The notes beneath the pieces were generated by a model that worked only from the letters and a program-made list of their open reading frames with translations, was not told the DNA's origin and searched no databases. DNA of 64,000 bases from Alphaproteobacteria bacterium US3C007 (GTDB taxonomy: Bacteria; Pseudomonadota; Alphaproteobacteria; Rhodobacterales; Rhodobacteraceae), in the NCBI GenBank assembly GCA_034423775.1, contig CP139918.1:3224001-3288000 (forward strand), written 5' to 3'. The position numbers and the translations under genes are program-made. Below, one piece after another: positions 42,640-52,364 of the stretch (the first letter of the stretch is position 1; each line of letters begins with the position of its first letter).

Positions 42640-42675
42640 ATGTGCGGTTTCATGCCAATGTGCGGTTTTATGCCA
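42640..42675. repeat. 18-base tandem direct repeat upstream of mccA
   Basis: Two adjacent copies of an 18-base unit (ATGTGCGGTTTCATGCCA and ATGTGCGGTTTTATGCCA on the + strand) differ at one position and lie 12-47 bases before the mccA start, inside the short mccB-mccA gap. They could be a duplicated regulatory site or a slippage product; they also spread the two genes to about 95 bases apart, unlike the usual close spacing. Confidence 0.8.
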
Positions 42676-42723
42676 AACTGACCAAATATAAATTTGATCA
42701 CACGCGCTGCGCCTGCGCTTATG

Positions 42724-44328
42724 TTACATTCTGAATAGGCCAAAGCGGGTCTCCTCTATGGGCGCGTTTAAGGCGGCCCGCAATGAGCAATAAAGCGTCT
42801 CACGGGTTTTTCGCGGATCGATGATCCCGTCATCCCAAAGTCGCGCCGAGGCGTAAAGCGGATGCGATTGCTCTTCAAACATATCCAAAGTGGGTTTTTG
42901 AAAGGCCGCTTCTTCCTCTGCAGACCAAACGCCGCCCGCGCGCTCAATATTATCACGCTTCAACGTGGCCAAAACTTGCGCGGCTTGCGCGCCGCCCATC
43001 ACCGAAATTCGGCTATTGGGCCAAGTCCATAAAAAACGCGGCTGATAGGCACGCCCCGACATGCCGTAATTCCCCGCCCCAAAACTTCCCCCGATCAGAA
43101 CCGTCACTTTAGGCACTGCCGTGGTGGCAACCGCTGTCACCATTTTTGCACCATGGCGGGCTATACCTTCATTCTCGTAGCGCTGCCCCACCATGAAGCC
43201 TGTGATATTTTGTAAAAACACCAATGGTATTTTTCGTTGGCTGCAAAGTTCAATGAAATGCGCGCCTTTTTGCGCCGCTTCGCTCAGCAAGACCCCGTTA
43301 TTGGCGACAATTCCGACAGGGCACCCCATCACATGCGCAAAGCCTGTTACCAAAGTTGTACCGAAACGGGCTTTAAACTCATCAAACCGTGAACCATCAA
43401 CCAGACGCGCCAACACCTCGCGAATATCATATTGACTGCGCAAATCTCGTGGCACAACGCCCAAGATTTCGTTTGGATCATATTGGGGATCCTCGGCAGG
43501 TTGCAAATTTGGCAGATCCAATTTTGGACGATTGAGATTGGCCACAGCTTGGCGCGCCAAAGCCAGCGCGTGATCATCATCCTCAGCCAAATAGTCAGCC
43601 ACCCCGGATAAGCGTGTATGCACATCCGCGCCACCAAGATCTTCGGCGCTTACAATTTCTCCCGTTGCAGCCTTGACCAAGGGGGGACCAGCTAAGAAAA
43701 TCGTTCCCGCGCCGCGCACGATAATTGTGATATCAGACATCGCCGGAACATAGGCACCACCCGCTGTGCAAGAGCCCATCACCACGGCAATTTGCGCGAT
43801 GCCTTTTGCCGACATTCTGGCTTGATTATAAAAAATCCGCCCAAAATGGTCTCGATCGGGGAAAACCTCATCTTGATTGGGCAAGTTGGCACCGCCACTA
43901 TCCACCAAATACAGGCAGGGTAAATGACATTCTTCTGCGATCTCCTGCGCGCGCAAATGCTTTTTGACGCTCATCGGGTAATAGGTTCCCCCTTTAACCG
44001 TGGCATCATTGCAAATGATCATACAGTCCAAACCGTGCACCTGACCAATGCCCGCAACCAGCCCAGCCGATGGCGCATCGCCATTATACAGGCCATGCGC
44101 CGCGGTCGCGCCAATTTCCAAAAACGAGCTTCCATAATCCAACAAATTAGCCACCCGTGCGCGCGGCAGCATTTTGCCACGGTCCAAATGACGCTGCCGG
44201 GCCTTTTCGCCGCCGCCTGCCGCTGCAAGCTCGGCCGCCGATCGAACCAAGTCTAGGCTTTCCAGATGCGCAGATTGATTACTCATGAAATCTTCTGATG
44301 CCGTTTTAATTTTAGAGAAAAGACGCAT
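42724..44328 (-). CDS. mccB: Methylcrotonoyl-CoA carboxylase carboxyltransferase (beta) subunit
   Basis: Transfers CO2 from biotin to 3-methylcrotonyl-CoA in leucine degradation (LiuB). The crotonase-like carboxyltransferase fold has the N-terminal acyl-CoA region ([38 protein letters not shown]), [14 protein letters not shown] and the C-terminal biotin region [20 protein letters not shown] and [21 protein letters not shown] 44328 is chosen for its GGAGG ribosome site and the normal length of 534 residues. Its start overlaps the preceding small membrane-protein gene by 17 bases. Confidence 0.95.
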   Translation of the reverse strand: MRLFSKIKTASEDFMSNQSAHLESLDLVRSAAELAAAGGGEKARQRHLDRGKMLPRARVANLLDYGSSFLEIGATAAHGLYNGDAPSAGLVAGIGQVHGLDCMIICNDATVKGGTYYPMSVKKHLRAQEIAEECHLPCLYLVDSGGANLPNQDEVFPDRDHFGRIFYNQARMSAKGIAQIAVVMGSCTAGGAYVPAMSDITIIVRGAGTIFLAGPPLVKAATGEIVSAEDLGGADVHTRLSGVADYLAEDDDHALALARQAVANLNRPKLDLPNLQPAEDPQYDPNEILGVVPRDLRSQYDIREVLARLVDGSRFDEFKARFGTTLVTGFAHVMGCPVGIVANNGVLLSEAAQKGAHFIELCSQRKIPLVFLQNITGFMVGQRYENEGIARHGAKMVTAVATTAVPKVTVLIGGSFGAGNYGMSGRAYQPRFLWTWPNSRISVMGGAQAAQVLATLKRDNIERAGGVWSAEEEAAFQKPTLDMFEEQSHPLYASARLWDDGIIDPRKTRETLYCSLRAALNAPIEETRFGLFRM

Positions 44329-44683
44329 TTTGACCTCCGATAAACGCTGCCTGCAAATCATCAGAGCCAAGAGGCGCGCGCGATGTGCCGATCAATTGCC
44401 CCCATGGCGCGATCAGAAAGCGATAAGGTGCTGCGGCGCCTGGCTGGCAAATCACCTCAAGGCGCACCCAAAGCAAATGATGCGGCGTTGCATAGCAATC
44501 GCTCTCAGACCCGCTATGCCCCTCTTTGGTTGAGGCGATGATATAGTGCGTTGCATAAAAGGTGATGGTTGCTGTCTCATCCAAAACGGCAGCTTTCACC
44601 CCCAAACGCAACGCCAAAAAAAGTAAGAGCAGGCAAAATACGCCCAGAACAAACCAGGCGGGATGCAAGTTTCGCAGCGTCAC
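44312..44683 (-). CDS. Small membrane-anchored protein between ivd and mccB
   Basis: Hypothetical protein of 123 residues: one hydrophobic helix at about residues 9-31 ([20 protein letters not shown]) followed by a soluble domain with [12 protein letters not shown] and two cysteines ([26 protein letters not shown]). It lies between ivd and mccB, overlapping the mccB start by 17 bases, so it is co-transcribed with the leucine-degradation genes. I recall an unnamed small gene at this place in related genomes but know no function. Confidence 0.75.
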   Translation of the reverse strand: MTLRNLHPAWFVLGVFCLLLLFLALRLGVKAAVLDETATITFYATHYIIASTKEGHSGSESDCYATPHHLLWVRLEVICQPGAAAPYRFLIAPWGQLIGTSRAPLGSDDLQAAFIGGQNASFL

Positions 44684-44729
44684 CTGACGCCCGCCTTTAT
44701 ATCAGCCATTATGATCCGCCTCTTCCCCA

Positions 44730-45893
44730 TCAGCGCATTGCTGACATCAGCTCTCGACCGATCAACATACGCCGAATTTCAGACGTACCGGCACCAATTT
44801 CCATCAATTTTGCATCTCTAAAAAGGCGCGCAACCGGCGCGTCAGCCAGAAACCCTGCCCCGCCCATCGCCTGCACGGCTTGGTGGGCTATTTTCATCGC
44901 TTGCTCGGATGCATAAAGTACGCAACCGGCGGCATCCTGACGCGTAATTTCGCCCCGATCGCAGGCTTTTGCCGCCTCATAAACATAGGCGCGGGCTGAA
45001 TTCATCGCCGTATACATATCAGCAATTTTGCCCTGCATCAGTTGAAAATCTCCGATACTTTGGCCAAATTGTTTACGGTCAACCAAATAGGGCATCACCT
45101 CATCCAGACAGGCGGCCATAATCCCAGTACCAATTCCCGATAAGACAACCCGCTCGTAATCCAAACCAGACATAAGAACCTTAGCCCCTCTGCCCTCTTC
45201 CCCTAAAACGTTTTCAAACGGCACTTCAACATCTTCAAAAATAAGTTCCGCCGTGTTGGACCCGCGCATACCTAACTTGTCAAAATGCGATGAGGTCGAA
45301 AAGCCTGACATCGTTTTTTCGATCAAAAAGGCGGTAATACCTTTTGATCCCGCTTCCGGATCGGTTTTGGCATAAACAACCAATGTATCCGCGTCAGGCC
45401 CATTGGTAATCCAATATTTGCTGCCATTTAACCGATAGTAACCGTTTCGTTTTTCCGCGCATAACTGCATTGAAACCACATCAGACCCCGCTGCAGGTTC
45501 TGACATCGCCAAGGCCCCAATATGGTGCCCCGACACCAGCTTGGGAAGATATTTTTGTTTTTGCTCTTCAGTGCCGTTTAAACTGATTTGGTTTACGCAT
45601 AGGTTTGAATGCGCGCCATAGGACAACGCCACGCTCGCGCTGGCGCGGGCAATTTCTTCAATCGCCACAGTATGCGCTAAATAGCCCATCTCAGCGCCAC
45701 CATGCGCGCCCGAAATGGTAATGCCGAGCAATCCCATCTGCCCAAGCTCTTGCCAAAGCGCATCAGGAAATTGGTTTGACCGGTCAATTTCGCCGGCCAT
45801 GGGGCGGATACGATCTTGAGAAAATCGATGCACGGCATCCTGCAGCGCCTGCACATCTTCGCCAAGATCAAACCGCATAGAGGCTAAAAACAT
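44730..45893 (-). CDS. ivd: Isovaleryl-CoA dehydrogenase
   Basis: FAD-dependent oxidation of isovaleryl-CoA to 3-methylcrotonyl-CoA, the step before MCC. Acyl-CoA dehydrogenase signatures are clear: [34 protein letters not shown] and the C-terminal [20 protein letters not shown] and [19 protein letters not shown]. The catalytic Glu characteristic of isovaleryl-specific enzymes is in [13 protein letters not shown] 45893 has a GGA ribosome-site-like sequence; an ATG at 45905 lies inside the operator palindrome and lacks one. 387 or 391 residues. Confidence 0.94.
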   Translation of the reverse strand: MFLASMRFDLGEDVQALQDAVHRFSQDRIRPMAGEIDRSNQFPDALWQELGQMGLLGITISGAHGGAEMGYLAHTVAIEEIARASASVALSYGAHSNLCVNQISLNGTEEQKQKYLPKLVSGHHIGALAMSEPAAGSDVVSMQLCAEKRNGYYRLNGSKYWITNGPDADTLVVYAKTDPEAGSKGITAFLIEKTMSGFSTSSHFDKLGMRGSNTAELIFEDVEVPFENVLGEEGRGAKVLMSGLDYERVVLSGIGTGIMAACLDEVMPYLVDRKQFGQSIGDFQLMQGKIADMYTAMNSARAYVYEAAKACDRGEITRQDAAGCVLYASEQAMKIAHQAVQAMGGAGFLADAPVARLFRDAKLMEIGAGTSEIRRMLIGRELMSAMR

Positions 45894-45902
45894 ATCGCAA
45901 TC

Positions 45903-45930
45903 CATTTATTGAACACTTGTTCATTAAATG
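45903..45930. promoter_or_regulatory. Large imperfect palindrome at the ivd start (putative repressor operator)
   Basis: The core TGAACA-CT-TGTTCA (45910-45923) is flanked on both sides by CATTTA/TAAATG arms, so 24 of 28 bases are symmetric. It overlaps the most upstream possible ivd start codon. The size and symmetry suit a dimeric TetR-type repressor such as those sensing acyl-CoA; no matching regulator gene lies in the window, so the ligand and protein are inference. Confidence 0.65.
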
Positions 45931-46249
45931 GAATACTTTGGATCAATAGTCAATAGTTTTACACCTGCAATCGCAGCCCTAAAAGCGCAAAAAAACCCCC
46001 AAGCAGACCCTCGCTTTAAATACGAAGAAAAGTAAATTTAACCGTTAAAACGGTGTGAAGCTTTCACGACAATTTGCACGTGAATTTTATCTATATGCGA
46101 GAATTATGTCGTTGAGAGCCTCTTCCGGTGCTCAAAAACGTCCTGGTTAGGGATTTGGCCCCAAAAAAGCCATTTTTATATTTAATTGAGATTTTATAGA
46201 CCAAAACATTTCGGATTTTATCATTTGTTACTTAAATAAGGAATTTATT
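45931..46249. other. Divergent intergenic region between ivd and the carbonic anhydrase gene
   Basis: About 320 AT-rich bases with no ORF of note. Contents seen: a second palindrome ACCGTT-AA-AACGGT at 46041-46054, about 195 bases before the carbonic anhydrase start, a short repeated ATCAATAGTCAATAG motif near 45937-45951, and an AAGGA ribosome site before 46250. Confidence 0.6.
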
Positions 46250-47038
46250 ATGAAACAGGTTTCGATTGTTGCATGGCTTTTGTTTACGCTTAGTCCCGCA
46301 TTCACCGCCGCCGATCACATTTGCCTTGGCTCGGGCCCTCAAACACCCCGTGATATCTCTCAGAAATTTGGCACCAATACCAGTAGCTTTAATCTCGCAC
46401 CGAGCTATCGCGATATGAACTTATGCAACATACACACCCACACTTTCGCTGAGCATAAAGGCCCTGGATTCTCAATTTCCGCTAATAATGGACAAACTGA
46501 CGGATATCGCTGCAATGACACTGCAGGACTATCTCAAGAAGAACTCACAGATCCAACGCATGGAAGTGGCGCTTTTCAAGGCGTCGCCCCGGGTGATACG
46601 ATTGAAGTGCATTGGGTATATTCCTCTTGCGCCGTTCAGCCAGGTCAAGGATTGGGCTCTTGCCTCAGCGCCGCTTGTGCGAACCCCCAACTAAGGGTTG
46701 AGGCGCAAGTTTTTTTATTGGTCAACGACCCCTATGCCCTCAATTTTCAAACCATGGTCTATGACAATACGGTGATTGATGCGCGCCATCAAGCGAAGGC
46801 CCTGCCGACCCATACTGGAACGCCTATCGTTTTTGCAGGTTCTACCACCGGCCCAAAATACACAGCAAAAAAATGCTCGCCCTATCAAGTCACCTGGAGC
46901 GTTCGCCCAAATTGCGCAAAGTTAAATATCGCATCTCTGCATGATTGGGCTGCCAATGGGAATATTTTCAATGAAAGTCACTCTCATGGAGTTCGCGCGC
47001 TTGTCACTGAACCAGAGCTGTTGGCGCCCATAAATTAA
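46250..47038 (+). CDS. Delta-class carbonic anhydrase
   Basis: Predicted secreted zinc enzyme that hydrates CO2. A signal peptide (MKQVSIVAWLLFTLSPAFTA, cleaved near ADH) is followed by segments that I recognise from bacterial delta-type carbonic anhydrases: GSGPQTPRDI, MNLCNIHTHTFAEHKGPGFS with the HxH and downstream His expected at the metal site, GDTIEVHWVYSSCAV, LGSCLSAACANPQLRVEAQVF, GSTTGPKYTAKKCSPYQVTWSVRP and the terminal ESHSHGVR. Several cysteines (about nine) suggest disulfides in the periplasm. Length 262. A function in inorganic-carbon handling or pH control fits; assignment is from motif memory. Confidence 0.8.
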   Translation: MKQVSIVAWLLFTLSPAFTAADHICLGSGPQTPRDISQKFGTNTSSFNLAPSYRDMNLCNIHTHTFAEHKGPGFSISANNGQTDGYRCNDTAGLSQEELTDPTHGSGAFQGVAPGDTIEVHWVYSSCAVQPGQGLGSCLSAACANPQLRVEAQVFLLVNDPYALNFQTMVYDNTVIDARHQAKALPTHTGTPIVFAGSTTGPKYTAKKCSPYQVTWSVRPNCAKLNIASLHDWAANGNIFNESHSHGVRALVTEPELLAPIN

Positions 47039-47063
47039 ACGCAATCTGCTTATATTGCGGTTT
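47037..47063. terminator. Short bidirectional hairpin between convergent genes
   Basis: AAACGCAAT and ATTGCGGTTT form a stem (one bulged base) around an 8-base loop. It overlaps the stop codons of both the carbonic anhydrase gene and the convergent aminotransferase gene. The minus-strand side is followed by TTTAATTTAT; the + side has only three T, so it is a weak terminator at best. Confidence 0.45.
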
Positions 47064-48267
47064 GGGCCGCGCTATCTGCAAGCTGGTAGAGCGCGCCCAC
47101 TTCAGCGCGAATAATGCGCCCAATCACCGCGCAATCTTCAAGGCTGAAAGTAAGGGGTAAGCGCATATCAATCACCCCAGCCAAAACACGGTCGCTTTTT
47201 GGCATTGCAGATGATGGGGCGTAGCGCCAACTGTCATAGCGTGATGTGAAACCAGTTGGCTCTTTCCCGCCAAACCACTTCAGCTCAACCCCTCTTGACG
47301 CACAGCGCGCCAGCAGGTTTTCAACCCTGTCAGGTGTCCAATCTAGTAATAAAAACTGAATGGATGACCCAACATAGCTTTCTTCTTTTGGGCGCGAAAT
47401 AAGCGTCAATCCCGGCGTATGCGCGAGCGCTTCCTCAACGGCTTGATAGCGCATGTTCCACGCCCGCGCCTGCGCCTGTAGATTGGCCAATTGTGGACGC
47501 AAAATTGCGGCGCGCAAATGATCCATCCGACCCGAAACATTGGGCGTGTGATACCGGATGTCAGCATAATGGCTGGCCGCCGGTGCGGCAATATGGCGAT
47601 CATAAAGCATATAAGAACCCGACAAGATAACCGCTTTGGCCATCACATCCGCATCATCAGTGACCAAAAAGCCCCCCTCGCCCGAATTTATATGTTTGTA
47701 GGTTTGCGTGGAATAACACCCCACCAACCCATGACGCCCAGACCATGTTTCACGCCATTTTGCACCCATCGTATGCGCACAATCCTCAATAACCCGGACA
47801 CCCGCTTGGTCACAGATCTTCATCAAATGATCCATATCGCAAATATGCCCACGCATGTGGCTAAGCATAAGCACATCCGCTTGAGCGATCTTTGCCTGTA
47901 AATCCTCTAAGTCGATCACTAGATCTTCGGTCACCCCAACATAAACCGGTATCGCGCCAACAGAGGCAATAGAGCCGGGAACTGGCGCAAGCGTAAACGC
48001 ATTAGTTAAAACCCTATCACCCGGCTGCACATTCAACGCGCGCAGCGCCGTCGCCAACGCATATCCGCCGGAGGCAACCGCCAAGCAAAACGACGCCTCT
48101 ACGCTGGCTGCAAATTCCTGTTCAAGCAAAGCCACATGACTTTGCTCGCCCTCTGCAACATTATAACGATGCAATCGACCGCTGCGCATCACGGCAACGG
48201 CAGCTTCTATTGCCGCTTCCGGGATGGGTTCCTGCTGGGTAAATTCACCCGTAAAAATTTCTGTCAT
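47050..48267 (-). CDS. DegT/DnrJ/EryC1/StrS-family aminotransferase
   Basis: PLP-dependent sugar aminotransferase-like protein of about 405 residues. The PLP lysine is in GCYSTQTYKHINSGEGGFLV; the aspartate region is VRVIEDCAHTMGAKW (Asp then Cys-Ala-His). Such enzymes aminate keto-sugars for surface polysaccharides or antibiotics. No nucleotide-sugar pathway genes are beside it, although glmU and glmS upstream make amino-sugar precursors. The frame opens at TTG 48288, but ATG 48267 is preferred; a GAGG lies about 12 bases before it. Confidence 0.85.
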   Translation of the reverse strand: MTEIFTGEFTQQEPIPEAAIEAAVAVMRSGRLHRYNVAEGEQSHVALLEQEFAASVEASFCLAVASGGYALATALRALNVQPGDRVLTNAFTLAPVPGSIASVGAIPVYVGVTEDLVIDLEDLQAKIAQADVLMLSHMRGHICDMDHLMKICDQAGVRVIEDCAHTMGAKWRETWSGRHGLVGCYSTQTYKHINSGEGGFLVTDDADVMAKAVILSGSYMLYDRHIAAPAASHYADIRYHTPNVSGRMDHLRAAILRPQLANLQAQARAWNMRYQAVEEALAHTPGLTLISRPKEESYVGSSIQFLLLDWTPDRVENLLARCASRGVELKWFGGKEPTGFTSRYDSWRYAPSSAMPKSDRVLAGVIDMRLPLTFSLEDCAVIGRIIRAEVGALYQLADSAAQTAI

Positions 48268-48371
48268 ATTATGTTGTTGCCTCTTCAAAAGCGAAGGTCA
48301 AGAGCGCAAGCCCCCCGGTTGCGCTAAGATCAGATTATCACCCTGATATAAGCCTATGGCCCTCAGCATGA

Positions 48372-49049
48372 TCACCGCGTCGCTAAGCGTGCAATCAAGG
48401 GCGGCAGCTCTTCAAAAGACTTTATCACCGCTTCAGGCCTCAGCGCATGGATTTCTTGCGAAAGCGCTGAACCTTTGGGATGAAAATCAACCAAAATGCT
48501 GGGTACATTTGCAGCCTTTGCGGTAGAATGGTCGGTGAGCGTATCACCGATCATAAACGCCTTTTCGGGCCGGCCACCGGCCTGACGAACCGCTTCAAAA
48601 AACGGCGCTGGATCAGGCTTTCGCACGGGCAAACTGTCTGCGCCAATAAGCGAGTCAAACAACGCACGCTGCCCCATGCGGATCATCAGATCTTCGGCAA
48701 GATCGAAGGGCTTATTTGTACAAATTCCAACTTTACACCCTGCAGACTTCAAATCCTGAACCGCTTGAAGAGCACCAGGATAAAACGTTGTGAAGCGGTC
48801 AATTGAGGCACCATACGCTTGCAAAAGAACCGGATAAAACTCATCAATCACAGCTTGGTCAAATTTCCCCAATCGGGTCAGCCCAAGCGTCAACATCGCC
48901 CGCCCGCCCCGCAAGGCAGTCGCCGCATCCTCAGGCCACGTCAAAAGCTCGGGATGACCCATCTGTTCAAAACAAAAATTTGCGGCCGCCAATAAATCGC
49001 CGCTGGTATCTGCCAAAGTCCCGTCTAAATCAAAAATAACTGTCTGCAT
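48372..49049 (-). CDS. gph: HAD-family phosphatase, phosphoglycolate phosphatase-like
   Basis: Haloacid dehalogenase fold phosphatase. The nucleophile motif is IFDLDGTLADT (residues 4-14), motif II ICTNKP and motif III/IV KPDPAPFFEA and MIGDTLTDHSTAKAA. The sequence and its divergent place next to glmU match the Gph-like protein of rhodobacters. ATG 49049 with AGGGG upstream gives 225 residues; the longer open frame to 49337 is spurious since it would run into glmU. Substrate specificity is not proven by sequence. Confidence 0.88.
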   Translation of the reverse strand: MQTVIFDLDGTLADTSGDLLAAANFCFEQMGHPELLTWPEDAATALRGGRAMLTLGLTRLGKFDQAVIDEFYPVLLQAYGASIDRFTTFYPGALQAVQDLKSAGCKVGICTNKPFDLAEDLMIRMGQRALFDSLIGADSLPVRKPDPAPFFEAVRQAGGRPEKAFMIGDTLTDHSTAKAANVPSILVDFHPKGSALSQEIHALRPEAVIKSFEELPPLIARLATR

Positions 49050-49188
49050 TGCCCCTGCCGATCGTTTGTTCGGCGTGTAATTGCCACGACCCGTAACATT
49101 GTGCAATGAAACTTGTGCAGCGCGGGCTTGCGCTTTGTGACCCACTCGATAAAAGAGCTTTGCAGTTTTAGTAATGGGTTGAAATTTT

Positions 49189-50544
49189 ATGCAAACCGCC
49201 ATTGTGATTTTAGCAGCAGGCAAAGGCACTCGGATGAAATCAGAGATGCCAAAGGTTTTGCACGAGGTCGCGGGCGCGCCACTACTCGTGCATTGCATGA
49301 AAACAGCGCAAACAATTGATCCCGAACATTTGATCATCGTGGCAGGTCACGGCAGCGAAGATGTGACAAAAACGGCCAGAACTTATGCCCCAGATAGCCA
49401 AATTGTGACGCAAAGCGCGCAATTGGGCACCGCGCATGCTGTTGCACAAAGCCGCGAAATTTTAAGCGGCTTTGAAGGTGATCTGATCATTCTTTATGGC
49501 GACACACCTTTTATTAGGCCGGAAACGCTAGGAAAGCTGGCGCAAGCACGGCAAAAGAGCGATCTTGTTGTCTTAGGGTTCCAAGCCAATGATCCCGGCC
49601 GTTACGGCCGTTTGGTCACATCCGGAACAGATTTGCTTGAAATCGTTGAATATAAAGAGGCAAACGCGGCACAAAAAGATATTAAGCTTTGTAACAGTGG
49701 CGTTTTGGCCGGCCCAGCTCAACTAATCTTCCAGCTGATCGAGCAGGTCGAAACCTCCAACAATGCCGGTGAGCTTTACCTCACTGATTGCATTGCTTTG
49801 GCGCGCGCTGCTGGAAAATCTGCGGGCGTGGTGACATGCCCCGAAGCAGAAACGCTTGGGGTAAACTCTCGCCGTGACCTCGCGCAAGCTGAGCAGGTCT
49901 TTCAAAACAATGCGCGCGCGGCTTTAATGGATACAGGCGTTAGCCTATTGGCGCCTGAAACGGTGTTTTTAAGCTTTGATACGGTGATTGGCCGCGACGC
50001 TCTTATTGAACAAAACGTGGTTTTCGGCGCTGGTGTAACGGTTGAAACCGGCGCAAAAATCCGCGCTTTTAGCCATTTGGAGGGCTGCCATGTGTCGCGA
50101 GAGGCGGTGATTGGCCCTTATGCCCGCTTGCGCCCCGGGGCTGAAGTTGCAAATGCTGCCAAAATTGGAAATTTTGTTGAAATAAAAAATGCCCAAATTG
50201 GCGAAGGCGCGAAGGTCAACCATCTAAGCTATATTGGCGATGCGGATATCGGCTCAGACAGCAATATTGGCGCCGGAACGATCACCTGCAATTATGATGG
50301 AGTGATGAAACATCATACACAAATTGGCCAGAACGTTTTTATCGGTTCAAATACCATGCTGGTTGCACCGGTTGACATAGGCGATGGAGCAATGACAGCA
50401 AGCGGCGCCGTCATCACCAAAAATGTTCCCGAAGATGCGCTGGCCCTCGCGCGCGCCGAGCAAATCAACAAGCCGGGACTGGCGCGAAAACTTCGTAAAC
50501 TTTTGGCCAAACGGAAACAGCAAAACGAAACTGGAAAAAGCTGA
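49189..50544 (+). CDS. glmU: Bifunctional UDP-GlcNAc pyrophosphorylase / GlcN-1-P acetyltransferase
   Basis: Makes UDP-N-acetylglucosamine for peptidoglycan and lipopolysaccharide. The N-terminal uridyltransferase has LAAGKGTRMKSEMPKVLHEV and LYGDTPFI; the C-terminal part (from about residue 245) is a left-handed beta-helix of hexapeptide repeats with IGNFVEIKNAQIGEGAKVNH and GAGTITCNYDG. Length 451. It is divergent from gph and overlaps glmS by one base (TGATG). Confidence 0.97.
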   Translation: MQTAIVILAAGKGTRMKSEMPKVLHEVAGAPLLVHCMKTAQTIDPEHLIIVAGHGSEDVTKTARTYAPDSQIVTQSAQLGTAHAVAQSREILSGFEGDLIILYGDTPFIRPETLGKLAQARQKSDLVVLGFQANDPGRYGRLVTSGTDLLEIVEYKEANAAQKDIKLCNSGVLAGPAQLIFQLIEQVETSNNAGELYLTDCIALARAAGKSAGVVTCPEAETLGVNSRRDLAQAEQVFQNNARAALMDTGVSLLAPETVFLSFDTVIGRDALIEQNVVFGAGVTVETGAKIRAFSHLEGCHVSREAVIGPYARLRPGAEVANAAKIGNFVEIKNAQIGEGAKVNHLSYIGDADIGSDSNIGAGTITCNYDGVMKHHTQIGQNVFIGSNTMLVAPVDIGDGAMTASGAVITKNVPEDALALARAEQINKPGLARKLRKLLAKRKQQNETGKS

Positions 50545-52364
50545 TGTGTGGAATTGTTGGAGTTTTAGGGAAAAATGAAGTTGCCCCTATACTGGTCGAG
50601 TCGTTAAAGCGGCTTGAATATCGCGGCTATGACAGCGCCGGGGTTGCCACGATTGAACATGGCAAGTTGGACCGCAGACGGGCCGTTGGGAAATTGGTTG
50701 AATTAAGCGATGTGCTGGTGCGCGAACCGTTGCGAGGCCGCGCTGGCATCGGGCATACAAGATGGGCCACCCATGGAAAGCCCACGCTATCAAACGCCCA
50801 TCCGCATCAATTTGGCGCTGTAAGCGTAGTCCACAACGGAATTATTGAGAATTTCCGTGAATTGCGGCGTGAATTATCCGAGCACAATATCCACGCTGAA
50901 ACCGATACTGACACCGAAACCATTGCGATGCTTACGGGGCATTTTATTGCCAAGGGGCAAAGCCCGACCGACGCGGCGCGCAGCACGTTGAAAAAGTTGG
51001 ATGGCGCATTTGCGGTTTGTTTTTTATTCGCCGGGCATGATGACTTGATGATCGCAGCACGCAAAGGCTCGCCCCTGGCGATCGGATATGGCAAGGGGGA
51101 GATGTTTGTTGGGTCGGACGCAATCGCCTTAACGCCCCTAACCAATCAACTCAGCTATCTTGAAGAAGGCGATTTTGCCATTTTAACGCGGCAAAGCGTG
51201 GAGATCCGTGACCAAGACGGCCAACCCGTTCAACGCGAAAAGCGGACCATTCGCGGCGATAGCAGCCGCTATGACAAGGATGGTTACACCCATTTCATGG
51301 AAAAAGAAGTTTTTGAGCAACCCAGCGTTATAAAAACCGCAATCGCTCAATATTTCTCTCCGGAGAAGGTACAAGAAACGCAGCTTAAAGATATTGATTT
51401 CAGTCGATTTGATAGAGTTTTGCTGATCGCATGCGGCACCGGCTATTACGCCTGCCTGACGGCAAAATACTGGCTGGAACAATTGGCAGATATGCCCGCT
51501 GAAATCGATATTGCATCAGAATTTCGATATCGCGAGCCGCCCATTACCCCAAACACTTTGGCAATCTTCGTCAGCCAATCTGGTGAAACCGCAGATACTC
51601 TGGCCGCCCTGCGCTATTGCGCGGGAAAAGCCGCCGAAATTTGGTCGGTAACCAATGTTGCGGAAAGCTCAATCGCCCGCGAAAGTGGCGTCAATTTACC
51701 CATTTACGCCGGAATTGAAATCGGTGTTGCATCAACAAAAGCCTTCACCTGCCAATTAACGGTTCTACTCGCAATCGCAATGAAAGCAGCCGAGGCGCGC
51801 GGCGCTATGAGCGCGCGCGCACACGAAACCTTATCACAGGCAATTTTGGATCTGCCGGCCTTAATCAACCGCGCGCTTGATCAGCGCGAAGCCTACCAAA
51901 TAGTTGCCAATGATCTGGCGAAAACCCAAGATATTTTATTTCTTGGGAGGGGTTTAATGTATCCACTGGCGCTTGAAGGTGCGCTAAAGCTAAAAGAAAT
52001 CAGCTACATACATGCCGAAGCCTATGCTGCGGGTGAATTGAAGCACGGACCGATTGCATTGGTGGATAGCGCCGTGCCTGTGGTTGTGTTTGCCCCTAAA
52101 GATGCATTGTTCGAAAAAACCATATCCAATATGCAAGAAGTGATGGCGCGCAAAGGCAAAATAGCCCTTTTTTCTGAGCCTTCAGGGCTTGAAGCGGCTG
52201 AAGAAGCGCTTTGGCATCAAGTTCCCATGCCGCCATGCCATGAAGCTCTCACGCCTATTTTATACGCCATTCCCGCGCAATTATTGGCCTATTACACTGC
52301 CGTGGCGATGGGGACGGATGTTGACCAACCCCGCAATTTGGCCAAGTCGGTTACCGTGGAATAG
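50544..52364 (+). CDS. glmS: Glutamine--fructose-6-phosphate aminotransferase
   Basis: Makes glucosamine-6-phosphate from fructose-6-phosphate and glutamine. After Met removal the nucleophile Cys starts MCGIVGVLG; the glutaminase domain continues to about 240 and two SIS sugar-isomerase domains follow (IACGTGYYACL, SQSGETADTLAAL, EAYAAGELKHGP). The C-terminus is DQPRNLAKSVTVE, normal. Length 606. Translation is coupled to glmU; no glmS-type ribozyme can be present because the genes overlap. Confidence 0.97.
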   Translation: MCGIVGVLGKNEVAPILVESLKRLEYRGYDSAGVATIEHGKLDRRRAVGKLVELSDVLVREPLRGRAGIGHTRWATHGKPTLSNAHPHQFGAVSVVHNGIIENFRELRRELSEHNIHAETDTDTETIAMLTGHFIAKGQSPTDAARSTLKKLDGAFAVCFLFAGHDDLMIAARKGSPLAIGYGKGEMFVGSDAIALTPLTNQLSYLEEGDFAILTRQSVEIRDQDGQPVQREKRTIRGDSSRYDKDGYTHFMEKEVFEQPSVIKTAIAQYFSPEKVQETQLKDIDFSRFDRVLLIACGTGYYACLTAKYWLEQLADMPAEIDIASEFRYREPPITPNTLAIFVSQSGETADTLAALRYCAGKAAEIWSVTNVAESSIARESGVNLPIYAGIEIGVASTKAFTCQLTVLLAIAMKAAEARGAMSARAHETLSQAILDLPALINRALDQREAYQIVANDLAKTQDILFLGRGLMYPLALEGALKLKEISYIHAEAYAAGELKHGPIALVDSAVPVVVFAPKDALFEKTISNMQEVMARKGKIALFSEPSGLEAAEEALWHQVPMPPCHEALTPILYAIPAQLLAYYTAVAMGTDVDQPRNLAKSVTVE

